NCBI RefSeq assembly: GCF_009935845.1
Contig: NZ_QWEK01000021.1
Span: 1-64,000, forward strand
Length of the DNA: 64,000 nucleotides
Reading direction: 5' to 3'
Source of the DNA: Pseudoflavonifractor sp. 524-17
GTDB taxonomy: Bacteria; Bacillota; Clostridia; Oscillospirales; Oscillospiraceae
The notes beneath the pieces are model-generated. The model did no database searches. It saw only the letters and a list, made by a program, of their open reading frames with translations, and had not been told where the DNA came from. The number at the start of each line of letters is the position of its first letter. The stretch's first letter is position 1. Both the position numbers and the translations under genes were made by a program. Below are positions 1 through 10,759 of the stretch, piece after piece.

Positions 1-39
1 AACGGCTATCTCATCTCTCTTTCCTCCTGTTTGCTGCCC

Positions 40-435
40 TTATGTATCTTTATGCTTTGCGGCCTGCCAGAACTTTTGCTTGAATTCCGCGTCAAATTCA
101 GATTCAACCCAGGGCAGATCCTCCCGCTTTTTCCCGATGCGGGCCTGCGCCCCGGAGAGGCAGACCTGCGGCGGAAAATCCAAAAGAAAGACGGTATCAC
201 ACGCCCCCAGACGGCGTTCAAGGGTGCGCAGATAGGTTCCGTCGAGGATCCAGCGATCCTGTCTGAGTATGTCATCCAGCTGCCGATCAAATACCTCCTG
301 GGACACGGTGGTCCGATCCGGCCTGTGCCACAGCATGTCCAAATAGTAGAGGGGGAGATGGACCGCGCCGCTCAGACGCCGGGCGAAGGTGCTCTTACCG
401 GCGCCGGGACTGCCAATTACGATTGCCTTTTTCAT
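40..435 (-). CDS. P-loop kinase-like protein (FlaR/adenylate kinase-like), C-terminally short
   Basis: The protein begins MKKAIVIGSPGAGKSTFARRL, a typical Walker A loop near residue 8-15, followed by LPLYYLDMLWHRPD and a WILDGTYLRTL segment seen in the 'topology modulation'/FlaR-like group of small P-loop kinases. The substrate of this group is not firmly known. I chose the ATG at 435 because MKKA fits the family start; an upstream in-frame start at 459 would add eight residues that do not look native. The product is about 131 aa, whereas relatives are nearer 170 aa. The sequence leaves family-like character after FDAEFKQ and stops soon after, so the C-terminal part seems lost or frameshifted. 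Confidence 0.6.
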   Translation of the reverse strand: MKKAIVIGSPGAGKSTFARRLSGAVHLPLYYLDMLWHRPDRTTVSQEVFDRQLDDILRQDRWILDGTYLRTLERRLGACDTVFLLDFPPQVCLSGAQARIGKKREDLPWVESEFDAEFKQKFWQAAKHKDT

Positions 436-619
436 AGGGCCTCCTGTAGTAGGAAACAAATGATATGCTTCAGCCGGCGGACCGTCAGTCCGCCGGGGCG
501 CAAAGCGTGTGTTTCTTTCGAATTAAAAGCAGAATAGCCGCTGTGCGGCCATTCTACCATAACAGGCGAAACCGGTTCAAGACCCGGCAAAAGGGCGCGG
601 GAACTTTGGGGGGCGGCAC

Positions 620-648
620 TTGTAAGCACAGGGGGAAAATGATATAAT
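620..648 (+). promoter_or_regulatory. sigma-A promoter for pyrE
   Basis: TTGTAA (620-625) and a perfect TATAAT (643-648) are separated by 17 bases. Transcription would start near 655, giving a leader of about 190 bases before pyrE. Confidence 0.7.
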
Positions 649-730
649 ATTTCGGCCAAGAACCTGTATTTACAACCGTTGAACGCGGTCCAGCCGGGTC
701 TTTTGCCGCCCAGCCGCGGTAAAAAACTTG

Positions 731-761
731 GAATGCACAGCGCATTCCTGCGCTTTTTTGC
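731..761 (+). terminator. hairpin with T-run in the pyrE leader (attenuator candidate)
   Basis: GGAATGC, a five-base loop and GCATTCC form a stem at about 731-749, followed by TGCGC and a run of six T at about 754-759. It lies inside the transcribed leader, 85 bases before the pyrE start, so it could terminate early transcripts. No PyrR binding-loop consensus was recognised, so the regulator is unknown. Confidence 0.4.
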
Positions 762-845
762 CCTGCGGGACAGCAGAATCCCCCGGTAATCCGGCATTCC
801 CGGTTATGCATACAGGTTCTAAAATTTTGGAGGGGTGGCGGAAAA

Positions 846-1520
846 ATGACTTACAAGGAAGAATTTATTACCTTTATGGTGCGATCTGGGGTGCTGGCCT
901 TTGGGGATTTTACCACGAAATCAGGCCGGAAGACCCCCTATTTTATCAATACGGGAAATTACAGGACCGGCGCCCAGGCGGACCGGCTGGGGGATTATTA
1001 CGCGGCCTGTATCCAGGAAAATCTGCCGGAGGGGATCTCCTGCCTGTTCGGGCCGGCCTATAAGGGAATCCCCCTGGCGGTGTCGGCGGCCTCCGCCCTG
1101 TACCGGAAGCACGGCCGGGATCTGCCTTACTGCTTCAACCGCAAGGAGGTCAAGGACCACGGCGAGGGAGGCTTTCTGGTGGGCTATCAGCCCAAGGACG
1201 GGGATAACGTGGTGATTGTAGAGGACGTGGTTACCGCCGGCACCGCCGTGCGGGAGTCCATCCGGCTCTTTGAACAGGTGGCAAAGGTGAATCTCAAGGC
1301 GCTGATTGTCTCCGTGGACCGGATGGAGCGGGGGACCAGGGAATGCTCTACCCTGGACGAGCTGCGGGAGGACTGCGGCATCGCGGTATACCCCATTGTC
1401 ACCGTCCGGGAGATCATTGCCTTCCTCTACAACCGCCCTGTAGACGGCGTGGTCTACGTGGACGGCGCAATGCGGGCGCGGATGGAGGCCTATCTGGAGG
1501 AATATGGGCCCAAGGCGTAG
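846..1520 (+). CDS. pyrE: orotate phosphoribosyltransferase
   Basis: The 224-residue protein converts orotate and PRPP to orotidine 5'-monophosphate in de novo pyrimidine synthesis in the cytoplasm. The N-terminus has the substrate-binding GDFTTKSGRKTPYF segment. The catalytic flexible loop FNRKEVKDHGEGG lies near residues 96-110, and the PRPP-binding motif VVIVEDVVTAGTAVRES near 121-137. Length fits the family. The ATG at 846 follows GGAGGGG with proper spacing. It stands without other pyr genes in this window and is followed at 51 bases by radC. A hairpin in the leader may provide attenuation. Confidence 0.95.
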   Translation: MTYKEEFITFMVRSGVLAFGDFTTKSGRKTPYFINTGNYRTGAQADRLGDYYAACIQENLPEGISCLFGPAYKGIPLAVSAASALYRKHGRDLPYCFNRKEVKDHGEGGFLVGYQPKDGDNVVIVEDVVTAGTAVRESIRLFEQVAKVNLKALIVSVDRMERGTRECSTLDELREDCGIAVYPIVTVREIIAFLYNRPVDGVVYVDGAMRARMEAYLEEYGPKA

Positions 1521-1571
1521 CGCCGGCGGGGACACCGGCGGCCCCCTTACGGGCGGGAGAGGAGGGATGGT

Positions 1572-2249
1572 ATGGGAATCCACGAAGGCCACCGCCAGCG
1601 GCTGAAAGCGGAATTTCTGGCCCGGCCGGACTCCTTTCCCGACCACAAGGCGCTGGAGCTGCTGCTCTTTTACGCCAACCCCAGAAGCGACACCAACCCG
1701 GTGGCCCATGAGCTGATTGAGCGCTTTGGCAGCCTGTCCGGAGTGCTGGACGCCCCCGAGGAGGAAGTGCAGAAGGTAAAGAGCGTGGGAGAACATGCCG
1801 CCGTGCTGCTGAAATGCGTGAAGGAGATCAGCCGGCGCTATCTGGTGGACCGGAGCAGCTTTGATAATATTATTGACAGCACCGGTACGGCGGTGCGGAA
1901 GCTGCGGCCCTACTTTTTCGGCGCCCGGAACGAGCGGGTGTACCTGCTGTGCATGGACGGCAAACGAAAGATGTTAGGCATCCGCTCTGCGGGCGAGGGC
2001 AGCGTAAACTCTGTGTCCATTACCAACCGGCAGATTGCGGAAAAGGCCCTGGCCCTGAACACAACCAACCTGATTCTGGCCCACAACCACACCAGCGGTC
2101 TGGCTTTTCCATCGCCGGAGGACAAAGCGACCACATTGCGCCTGATGCGGTTTTTAAGTGAGATGGATATTGTGCTGGTGGATCACATTATTCTGACGGA
2201 TGACGACGCTGTGTCCCTGAGAGACAGCGGCTTCTTCAACGGACTTTAG
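1572..2249 (+). CDS. radC: RadC-family JAMM-domain protein
   Basis: The 225-residue protein has an N-terminal helix-hairpin-helix-like part (ALELLLFYANPRSDTNPVAHELIERFGSL) and a C-terminal JAB/MPN domain. The metal-binding JAMM motif is visible as LILAHNHTSGLAFPSPED near residues 167-184, with the two histidines and the aspartate in place. The family was once linked to DNA repair, but its biochemical role is unsettled. It follows pyrE by 51 bases and may be co-transcribed. An AGAGTCTGTTTGAAAA repeat overlaps its stop codon. Confidence 0.9.
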   Translation: MGIHEGHRQRLKAEFLARPDSFPDHKALELLLFYANPRSDTNPVAHELIERFGSLSGVLDAPEEEVQKVKSVGEHAAVLLKCVKEISRRYLVDRSSFDNIIDSTGTAVRKLRPYFFGARNERVYLLCMDGKRKMLGIRSAGEGSVNSVSITNRQIAEKALALNTTNLILAHNHTSGLAFPSPEDKATTLRLMRFLSEMDIVLVDHIILTDDDAVSLRDSGFFNGL

Positions 2250-2270
2250 AGTCTGTTTGAAAATCTGCAA
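2245..2270 (+). repeat. short interspersed repeat, AGAGTCTGTTTGAAAA type
   Basis: The segment starting TTTAGAGTCTGTTTGAAAA overlaps the radC stop codon. It matches, in inverse orientation, 40257-40282 at all but about two of 25 positions. It resembles the core of the AGGCCTTGTTTGA repeats found elsewhere in the window. Confidence 0.6.
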
Positions 2271-2347
2271 AGCACTGCTTATCAACCAATGACAGGGATA
2301 GGAAATACAGAAACGGCGGGGGATACGAGAGAGGAGCGGATAAAACC

Positions 2348-4594
2348 ATGCCGCAGATTTATCAAAAAGAGATCAGGGACAGCGATGGCGGACTCCGCTT
2401 TTCCGGGATGGGCTATGACAAGGACGGCAAGTTTTACCCCCATGGCCAGGGCGTACTCTGGAACGGCGACATTCCCTGTTACTTGGGTACATTTGCGGAC
2501 GGCCTTCCCAGCGGAACGGGGAAGTGGTTCCGCGGAGATGGAACCGTGGAGTACGAAGGGGAGATGGCCCAGGGCAAACGGGAAGGAAACGGAAAGCAGT
2601 TCTACAAGAGCGGCGCGCTGATGTACCTGGGGGAATTCGCGGGTGGAAAATGGCATGGCCGTGGAACAAAGTACCTGGAGAATGGCGCCCGCATTTATTC
2701 AGGGGACTATGTGAAAGGCAGGCCAAACGGAAAAGGGAAGAGGTTCTACGCAAGCGGCGTGCTGGAGTTCGAGGGGGATTTTGCGGACGGCAAGCCCCAC
2801 GGTCAAGGCACAAAATATCGGGAAGACGGGACCATTGTCTATTCAGGAGACCATGTGAAGGGGCTTCCAAACGGAAAAGGGAAGGTCTTCTACAAAAGCG
2901 GCGCGCTGCTGTATGAGGGGGACTTTGCAGACGGGCATTGGGAAGGCCAGGGAACCAAATACCGGGAGGACGGTACCCCAATCTATTCCGGCAGTTATGC
3001 AAACGGCAAACCAAACGGGAAAGGAAAGTACTTCTATGAAAGCGGCGCGCTGCAGTACGAGGGGGATTTTGTAGACGGCTGCTGGGAAGGCCAGGGAATC
3101 AAATACCGGGAGGACGGCGGTCCCATCTATTCCGGCGGTTATGCGGGCAGCAAGGCAAACGGGAAAGGAAAGGGCTTCTACAAAAGCGGCGCGCTGCAGT
3201 ACGAGGGGGATGTTGTAGACGGCCGCTGGGAAGGCCAGGGAAGGGAGTTCTACGAGAGCGGCGCAGTGATGTATCAGGGAAATTATGTAAACAGCAAGCG
3301 GCACGGCCAGGGAAAGGAGTTCTACAAGAGCGGCGCGCTGAAATACCTGGGGGACTTTGTGGACGGCCAACGGGAGGGCAAGGGGACCATATACCGGGAG
3401 GACGGCAGCCGCATCTACACAGGGAGCTTTGTAAATGGAAAAGCCCACGGAATGGGAAAGGATTTTTACAGCAGCGGCAGAGTGATGTACGAGGGCAGCT
3501 ATGTAAACGATATGTGGCAGGGCAAGGGGCGCAGCTATTATGAGAATGGAGCCCTGTGCCATGACGGCTTTTTTGCCGGCGGCAAGTCCGTAGGTCCCCA
3601 GACTATCCCGCCGGAGGACTGGATGGGAGATTCTCCCCAACTCCAACAGACCCAGAAAGCCAGGCCTCACGCGGCCAAAGCGCAGGCCAAAACTCCGCCG
3701 CCCCAGCCCCAGGCGAAGGGGGCGCCCAGTCCCGGCGGGGATGTGGAACAATACCTGGCGGAGCTGGACCGCATGATCGGCCTGGCCGCGGTGAAACGGG
3801 ATGTCCGCTCTCTGGTAAATTTCATCCGGATGCAGAAGGCGCGGGAGGCCCAGAATATGCCGGTCACGCCGGTGTCCTACCATATGGTGTTCACCGGCAA
3901 CCCCGGCACGGGAAAGACCACGGTGGCCCGGCTCATCGGGAAGATTTGCGCCAGTATGGGGGTGACCGCCAAGGCGGACGTGGTGGAGACCGACCGGTCA
4001 GAGCTGGTGGGCAATCATATCGGCGACACGGAGAAAATAACCAAGCGGAAGATTGAGGAGGCCCAGGGGGGAATCCTCTTCATTGACGAGGCCTATGCCC
4101 TGACGCCCAAGGGGGACAGCGGAAACGACTTCGGCCAGCGGGCGGTGGACTGCCTGCTCAAGCGCATGGAGGACGGCCGCAGCGATCTGGTGGTTATCGT
4201 GGCGGGCTATCAGGAGCCGATGAAGTATTTCCTGGAGAGCAACCCCGGTCTGAAATCCCGGTTTAACAACCACATTCATTTTGACAACTACACCCTGTCC
4301 GAGCTGGCCCAGATTTTAGAGTACAACTGCGTCCAAAACGGCTACACCCTCCCGGCGGGGACGTGGGAGCTCTTTGTGACGCTGGCGGGGCAGAAACTGG
4401 AGGATCCCCAGTTCCGCAAAGAATTCTCCAACGGCCGCTATGTGCGCAACGTTTTCGAAAAGCTGGTGAAGGCCATGGGCAACCGGCTTTACGGAGCGGG
4501 GGCGGGGCCTGTTTCCCGGCGGGCGCTGAGCGAGATCCTGCCCTCCGACCTCCAGGCCCTGGTAGACAGCGGCGACTTCGACAGGATCTTTTAG
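2348..4594 (+). CDS. MORN-repeat protein fused to a CbbX/SpoVK-like AAA+ ATPase
   Basis: The 748-residue protein has two parts. Residues about 20-415 are some 17 tandem MORN repeats of about 23 residues each, with patterns such as YEGDFADGKPHGQGTKY. After a proline/glutamine-rich linker (about 420-460) comes an AAA+ domain with Walker A GNPGTGKT (about 515-522), Walker B GILFIDEAYAL (about 573-583) and an arginine-finger segment NPGLKSRFNN (about 630). That domain is most like the CbbX/SpoVK group. MORN repeats are known for membrane or protein contacts; the partner here is unknown. No signal peptide is seen, so it is probably cytoplasmic. A second CbbX-like ATPase begins at 62818. The ATG at 2348 follows AGAGAGGAG. 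Confidence 0.85.
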   Translation: MPQIYQKEIRDSDGGLRFSGMGYDKDGKFYPHGQGVLWNGDIPCYLGTFADGLPSGTGKWFRGDGTVEYEGEMAQGKREGNGKQFYKSGALMYLGEFAGGKWHGRGTKYLENGARIYSGDYVKGRPNGKGKRFYASGVLEFEGDFADGKPHGQGTKYREDGTIVYSGDHVKGLPNGKGKVFYKSGALLYEGDFADGHWEGQGTKYREDGTPIYSGSYANGKPNGKGKYFYESGALQYEGDFVDGCWEGQGIKYREDGGPIYSGGYAGSKANGKGKGFYKSGALQYEGDVVDGRWEGQGREFYESGAVMYQGNYVNSKRHGQGKEFYKSGALKYLGDFVDGQREGKGTIYREDGSRIYTGSFVNGKAHGMGKDFYSSGRVMYEGSYVNDMWQGKGRSYYENGALCHDGFFAGGKSVGPQTIPPEDWMGDSPQLQQTQKARPHAAKAQAKTPPPQPQAKGAPSPGGDVEQYLAELDRMIGLAAVKRDVRSLVNFIRMQKAREAQNMPVTPVSYHMVFTGNPGTGKTTVARLIGKICASMGVTAKADVVETDRSELVGNHIGDTEKITKRKIEEAQGGILFIDEAYALTPKGDSGNDFGQRAVDCLLKRMEDGRSDLVVIVAGYQEPMKYFLESNPGLKSRFNNHIHFDNYTLSELAQILEYNCVQNGYTLPAGTWELFVTLAGQKLEDPQFRKEFSNGRYVRNVFEKLVKAMGNRLYGAGAGPVSRRALSEILPSDLQALVDSGDFDRIF
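2470..3600 (+). repeat. tandem MORN-encoding repeats of about 69 bases
   Basis: The DNA itself is repetitive: phrases such as TACAAAAGCGGCGCGCTG and GGAAGGCCAGGGAA recur at roughly 69- and 138-base spacing. Near-identical neighbours suggest recent internal duplication, and such DNA is prone to copy-number change and misassembly. Confidence 0.7.
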
Positions 4595-4605
4595 CGACAT
4601 AACGC

Positions 4606-4637
4606 AGGGCCGCGGCGGATCTGCCGCGGCCCTTGAC
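4606..4637 (+). terminator. terminator after the MORN-AAA gene
   Basis: GGGCCGCGGC and GCCGCGGCCC form a ten-pair GC stem around a six-base loop, followed by TTGACAGTTT. The T-run is weak, but the position just after the stop at 4594 and before the uvrB promoter fits. Confidence 0.6.
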
Positions 4638-4666
4638 AGTTTGGAGCGCAAATTGTGGTTCTCCAC

Positions 4667-4695
4667 TTGCAATAGAACGTGCGTTCTGATAAAAT
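4667..4695 (+). promoter_or_regulatory. uvrB promoter
   Basis: TTGCAA (4667-4672) and TAAAAT (4690-4695) are spaced by 17 bases. The spacer holds the SOS box listed separately. Confidence 0.75.
4675..4686 (+). promoter_or_regulatory. LexA (SOS) operator of uvrB
   Basis: GAACGTGCGTTC is a perfect palindrome that matches the Gram-positive LexA box core GAACnnnnGTTC. It lies between the -35 and -10 elements, where bound LexA would block RNA polymerase. This predicts induction of uvrB on DNA damage. Confidence 0.85.
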
Positions 4696-4727
4696 AAAAT
4701 TCTACAGCTTGACAGGGGGAGCGCGTA

Positions 4728-6692
4728 ATGCCGGAATTTCAGGTAGTATCCGAATATCAGCCCGCCGGCGACCAGCCGGAGGCCATTGAAGCCCTGGCCC
4801 GGGGGATTGAGCTGGGCTTGCAGGAACAGACGCTGCTGGGGGTCACGGGCTCGGGAAAGACCTTCACCATGGCCAAGACCATTGAGCGCATTCAGCGGCC
4901 CACGCTGGTGCTGGCCCACAACAAGACCTTGGCCGCCCAGCTGTGCGCTGAGTTCCGGGAGTTTTTCCCCCACAACGCGGTGGAATACTTCGTCTCCTAC
5001 TACGACTACTACCAGCCCGAGGCCTATATTCCCCACACGGACACCTTTATTGAAAAGGACTCCTCCGTCAACGAGGAGATCGACCGGCTGCGCCTGTCCG
5101 CCACCTGCGCCCTGCTGGAGCGGCGGGACGTGATTGTGGTGGCCTCCGTGTCCTGCATCTACGGCCTGGGGGAGCCGGTGGATTTCGCCAAGATGATGAT
5201 CTCCCTGCGGGTGGGGGATACGCTGGAGCGGGATGAGCTCCTCAAGCGCCTGGTGGAGATCCGGTATGAGCGCAACGACATTGCCTTCGAGCGGAATATG
5301 TTCCGGGTGCGGGGGGATACGGTGGAGGTCTTTCCCGCCTACTGGAAGGACACCGCCGTCCGGGTGGAGTTCTTTGGGGACGAGATCGACCGCATCAGCG
5401 AGATCAACGTGGTCACCGGCACGCCGGTGCGCAACCTGACCCATATCCCCATCTGGCCCGCCACCCACTACGTCACCCCCAAGGAGAAGATGGACGCCGC
5501 GATTGGAGCGATCTACGCCGAGCTGGAGGAGCGGCTGAAGTACTTTAACGACAATGAAAAGCTGGTGGAGGCCCAGCGGCTGAAGCAGCGGGTGCTCTAC
5601 GACGTGGAGATGATGCAGGAGCTGGGCTACTGCTCCGGCATTGAAAACTACTCCCGGGTGATTGAAAACCGGCCGGTAGGCTCGCCTCCTCACACGCTGC
5701 TGGACTACTTCCCAAAGGATTTCGTCCTCTTTATCGACGAGAGCCACGTTACCCTCCCCCAGGTGCGGGCCATGTACAACGGGGACCGGGCCCGGAAGAC
5801 CACTTTGGTGGACTACGGCTTCCGGCTGCCCTGCGCCTTCGATAACCGCCCATTAAAATTTGAGGAGTTTGAACAGCATCTGAATCAGGTGATCTACGTC
5901 TCCGCCACCCCCGGGGAGTACGAGCGGAGCCGCTCCGGCCAGGTGGTGGAGCAGGTGATCCGGCCCACCGGCCTGCTGGATCCCCGCATTGAAGTCCGAC
6001 CGGTGGAGGGGCAGATCGACGACCTCATCGGGGAGATCAACGACCGCACCGCACGGGAGGAACGGATTCTGGTCACCACCCTGACCAAGAAAATGGCGGA
6101 GGATCTCACCGCCTATCTCACCAACGCCGGCATTAAGGTGCGCTATATGCACCACGACATCGACACCATTGAGCGCATGGAGATCATCCGGGACCTGCGC
6201 CTGGGCGCCTTCGACGTGCTGGTGGGCATCAACCTGCTGCGGGAGGGGCTGGATCTGCCGGAGGTGTCGCTGGTGGCCATTCTGGACGCGGACAAGGAGG
6301 GCTTCCTCCGGTCCGAGACCTCCCTCATCCAGACCATTGGCCGGGCGGCCCGGAACGCCCAGGGGCTTGTGGTGATGTACGCCGACAAGATCACCCCCTC
6401 CATGGAACGGGCCATCGGCGAGACCGAGCGCCGCCGCAAAAAGCAGGACGCCTTCAACCAGGCCCACGGCATCCAGCCTAAAACGGTGATCAAGAGCGTG
6501 CGGGAATCCCTCAAGCTGTCCCAGTCCGCCCAGGAGGACGCGGAGGCCAAGCGGGCCGGCAAGATGACCAAGGCCCAGCGGGAGGAGGCCATCAAGAAGC
6601 TGGAGCGGGAAATGCGGGAGGCCAGCAAGCGCCTGGAATTCGAGTACGCCGCCGTCCTGCGGGACCGGATCATCCAGCTGAGGGGAAAGTGA
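4728..6692 (+). CDS. uvrB: excinuclease ABC subunit B
   Basis: The 654-residue UvrB is the damage-verifying helicase of nucleotide excision repair; UvrA loads it and UvrC binds it for incision. Visible marks are Walker A GVTGSGKT (38-45), the beta-hairpin region [20 protein letters not shown], the DESH box in [12 protein letters not shown], helicase motif [11 protein letters not shown], and the C-terminal UVR domain ([24 protein letters not shown], read in two halves). Length fits the family. The ATG at 4728 follows AGGGGGAGCG. Control by LexA is predicted. uvrA is nearby at 7858, but three small genes lie between. Confidence 0.97.
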   Translation: MPEFQVVSEYQPAGDQPEAIEALARGIELGLQEQTLLGVTGSGKTFTMAKTIERIQRPTLVLAHNKTLAAQLCAEFREFFPHNAVEYFVSYYDYYQPEAYIPHTDTFIEKDSSVNEEIDRLRLSATCALLERRDVIVVASVSCIYGLGEPVDFAKMMISLRVGDTLERDELLKRLVEIRYERNDIAFERNMFRVRGDTVEVFPAYWKDTAVRVEFFGDEIDRISEINVVTGTPVRNLTHIPIWPATHYVTPKEKMDAAIGAIYAELEERLKYFNDNEKLVEAQRLKQRVLYDVEMMQELGYCSGIENYSRVIENRPVGSPPHTLLDYFPKDFVLFIDESHVTLPQVRAMYNGDRARKTTLVDYGFRLPCAFDNRPLKFEEFEQHLNQVIYVSATPGEYERSRSGQVVEQVIRPTGLLDPRIEVRPVEGQIDDLIGEINDRTAREERILVTTLTKKMAEDLTAYLTNAGIKVRYMHHDIDTIERMEIIRDLRLGAFDVLVGINLLREGLDLPEVSLVAILDADKEGFLRSETSLIQTIGRAARNAQGLVVMYADKITPSMERAIGETERRRKKQDAFNQAHGIQPKTVIKSVRESLKLSQSAQEDAEAKRAGKMTKAQREEAIKKLEREMREASKRLEFEYAAVLRDRIIQLRGK

Positions 6693-6708
6693 TCTGGTAC
6701 GCAGCCTT

Positions 6709-6738
6709 AGGCCTTGTTTGATAAATGGCGAAATGCCC
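6709..6738 (+). repeat. interspersed repeat copy A
   Basis: The copy starts AGGCCTTGTTTGATAAATGG and ends near AAATGCCC. The same core occurs at 18826, 23400, and inverted at 14585, 25725 and 30047, always between genes. Confidence 0.75.
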
Positions 6739-6806
6739 AGCTTAACCGTCATGGCGGGGGTATTTTACCGGATATCGCTGACTACAATCAATTAGGAGGA
6801 GGACTT

Positions 6807-7133
6807 ATGGCGAGCAGCGCTGATTTTGTAGCCTATATCTGCGACCAGCTGGAGGGCCTGGGGGCCGTCCGGTCAAGGAAGATGTTCGGGGAGTATATGG
6901 TCTATCTCAACGACAAGCCGGTGCTTATCATCTGCGGCGACCGGGCTATGGTAAAAATGCTCCCCTGTCTGGCGGACCTGCTGAAGGACCGCCCCGCCGC
7001 GCCCCCCTATCAGGGGGCCAAGGACCACTACGTCCTGGATCCGGACGACCGGGAAACCCTCCGGGAGGCGGTCCGCCTGGCCGAGACTGTCACTCCCGTG
7101 CCGAAAAAGCGGGTGAAAAAGGGGAGCGACTGA
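6807..7133 (+). CDS. TfoX N-terminal domain protein
   Basis: This 108-residue protein matches the TfoX N-terminal fold: a DFVAYICDQLEGLGAVRSRKMFG start, the FGEYMVYLNDKPVLIICGD strand region, and PPYQGAKDHYVLDPDD in the second half. TfoX proteins are competence regulators in Gammaproteobacteria, but stand-alone N-terminal domains in Bacillota have no settled role. The ATG at 6807 follows AGGAGGAGGACTT, a very strong ribosome site; an upstream in-frame start at 6714 lies in the repeat and was rejected. The 3' end overlaps the convergent gene ending at 7090. Confidence 0.8.
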   Translation: MASSADFVAYICDQLEGLGAVRSRKMFGEYMVYLNDKPVLIICGDRAMVKMLPCLADLLKDRPAAPPYQGAKDHYVLDPDDRETLREAVRLAETVTPVPKKRVKKGSD

Positions 7134-7401
7134 ACTCTTCCTGAAAGGGTCGCAGCTCCCAGGTGAGGGATAGTCCAAAATCCAACCCCAGATTAAAAAT
7201 GTGGCGGTGCTTTAAGGCGGCAAGATTGCTGGCGCTGTCCAGCAGAAGGAAGGCCATCTCCTGGTATACCCCTGGGGCGGCGTTAAAAAACTCTTCTGCC
7301 TGTTTCAGTTGATTTAAATCTGCCCGTTCCGCGTCGGTAGCGGGAGAGTAAGGGTGTTGCGCATAGATCAAATCAAAGAGCAAGTCTAGACAGTTATCCA
7401 T
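7090..7401 (-). CDS. small hypothetical protein (DUF6809-like?)
   Basis: The 103-residue product is helical and acidic at the N-terminus (MDNCLDLLFDLIYAQHPYSP), with a middle segment EEFFNAAPGVYQEMAFLLLDSASNLAAL and a FNLGLDFGLSLTWEL segment. The layout recalls the DUF6809 group of small clostridial proteins, but I cannot confirm that. A GGAGGAATCGCT ribosome site precedes the ATG at 7401. It is divergent from the XRE regulator at 7482 and shares its operator region, so it may be the regulator's target. Its last 44 bases overlap the end of the TfoX-like gene. Confidence 0.6.
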   Translation of the reverse strand: MDNCLDLLFDLIYAQHPYSPATDAERADLNQLKQAEEFFNAAPGVYQEMAFLLLDSASNLAALKHRHIFNLGLDFGLSLTWELRPFQEEFSRSPFSPAFSARE

Positions 7402-7417
7402 AGCGATTCCTCCTATT

Positions 7418-7468
7418 ACGAGATATAATCTCGTTATAGGAACATTGTAACACGAGATTATATTTCTG
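7418..7468. promoter_or_regulatory. twin operators between divergent genes
   Basis: ACGAGATATAATCTCGT (7418-7434) has perfect seven-base arms. A second, imperfect site ACGAGATTATATTTCTG lies at 7452-7468. Both occupy the 80-base gap between the small gene and the XRE regulator, a layout typical of autoregulated phage-type repressors. The first site contains TATAAT, so binding would mask promoter elements. Confidence 0.65.
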
Positions 7469-7481
7469 TCAAGGGGTGCGA

Positions 7482-7739
7482 ATGATGGAGATAAAGATGC
7501 AGGCGTTTGGCCAGCGGCTGAAAGAATTGCGGAAAGAGAGAGGGATGACCCAGAAAGAGATGTCAGAATTTTTGGGAAAGACCGAGCGGCACTATCAGGA
7601 TATGGAAGGGGGAAAAATCAATGTTCCCGGGTTGACGCTCATAAAATTGGCGGATCATTTTGAGGTCAGCATTGATTATTTGGTTGGACGGGGGGAGAAG
7701 CGGCAGCCATGCCAAGGCAAGGAGGCCATAGAGCCGTAA
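7482..7739 (+). CDS. XRE-family transcriptional regulator
   Basis: The 85-residue protein is almost entirely one HTH domain of the Cro/C1 type: FGQRLKELRKERGMTQKEMSEFLG, then TERHYQDMEGGKINVPGLTLIKLADHF and the usual VSIDYLVGR end. It should bind the palindromes upstream and repress itself and the divergent gene. Starts at GTG 7476, ATG 7482, 7485 and 7497 are all possible; 7482 has the best spacing from AAGGGG. The AT-richer base use of this gene differs from its neighbours and hints at acquisition. Confidence 0.8.
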   Translation: MMEIKMQAFGQRLKELRKERGMTQKEMSEFLGKTERHYQDMEGGKINVPGLTLIKLADHFEVSIDYLVGRGEKRQPCQGKEAIEP

Positions 7740-7857
7740 ATTGTGATTTATAGAAGAAAATCATTCCCTGAACTTTCTCTTGACATTAAAAATTCCTTTG
7801 ATTACCCTATAAAGGCAACGATTTCCCGCCTCGGCGGGGCAGAAGGAGAGCAAGATC

Positions 7858-10686
<2,829 letters not shown>

Positions 10687-10693
10687 AGTTCTT

Positions 10694-10734
10694 CACCGGT
10701 GGCGCGGCGTTTGACAGACGCCGCGCCACCGGTG
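10694..10734. terminator. bidirectional terminator between uvrA and the protease gene
   Basis: A perfect 17-pair stem (10694-10710 with 10718-10734) closes a seven-base loop. It lies between two convergent genes. T-runs are short on both sides, so strength is uncertain. Confidence 0.65.
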
Positions 10735-10759
10735 GAAGTTTCCCCCAAACCTGCCGGTT

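Larger units (their letters stand above)
460..845. other. intergenic leader region upstream of pyrE
   Basis: This 386-base gap holds a good promoter at 620-648 and a hairpin at 731-749 described separately. I see no convincing gene in it; short ORFs here lack ribosome sites and family resemblance. A GGTTCAAGACC string near 573-583 resembles a tRNA T-loop but no cloverleaf could be built around it. Confidence 0.5.

Noticed and set aside
570-600. tRNA gene around the GGTTCAAGACC string
   Set aside because: No acceptor stem, D-arm or anticodon arm could be placed.
2470-3600. CRISPR array or VNTR in the periodic stretch
   Set aside because: The period of 69 bases keeps one reading frame and encodes MORN motifs; there are no unique spacers.
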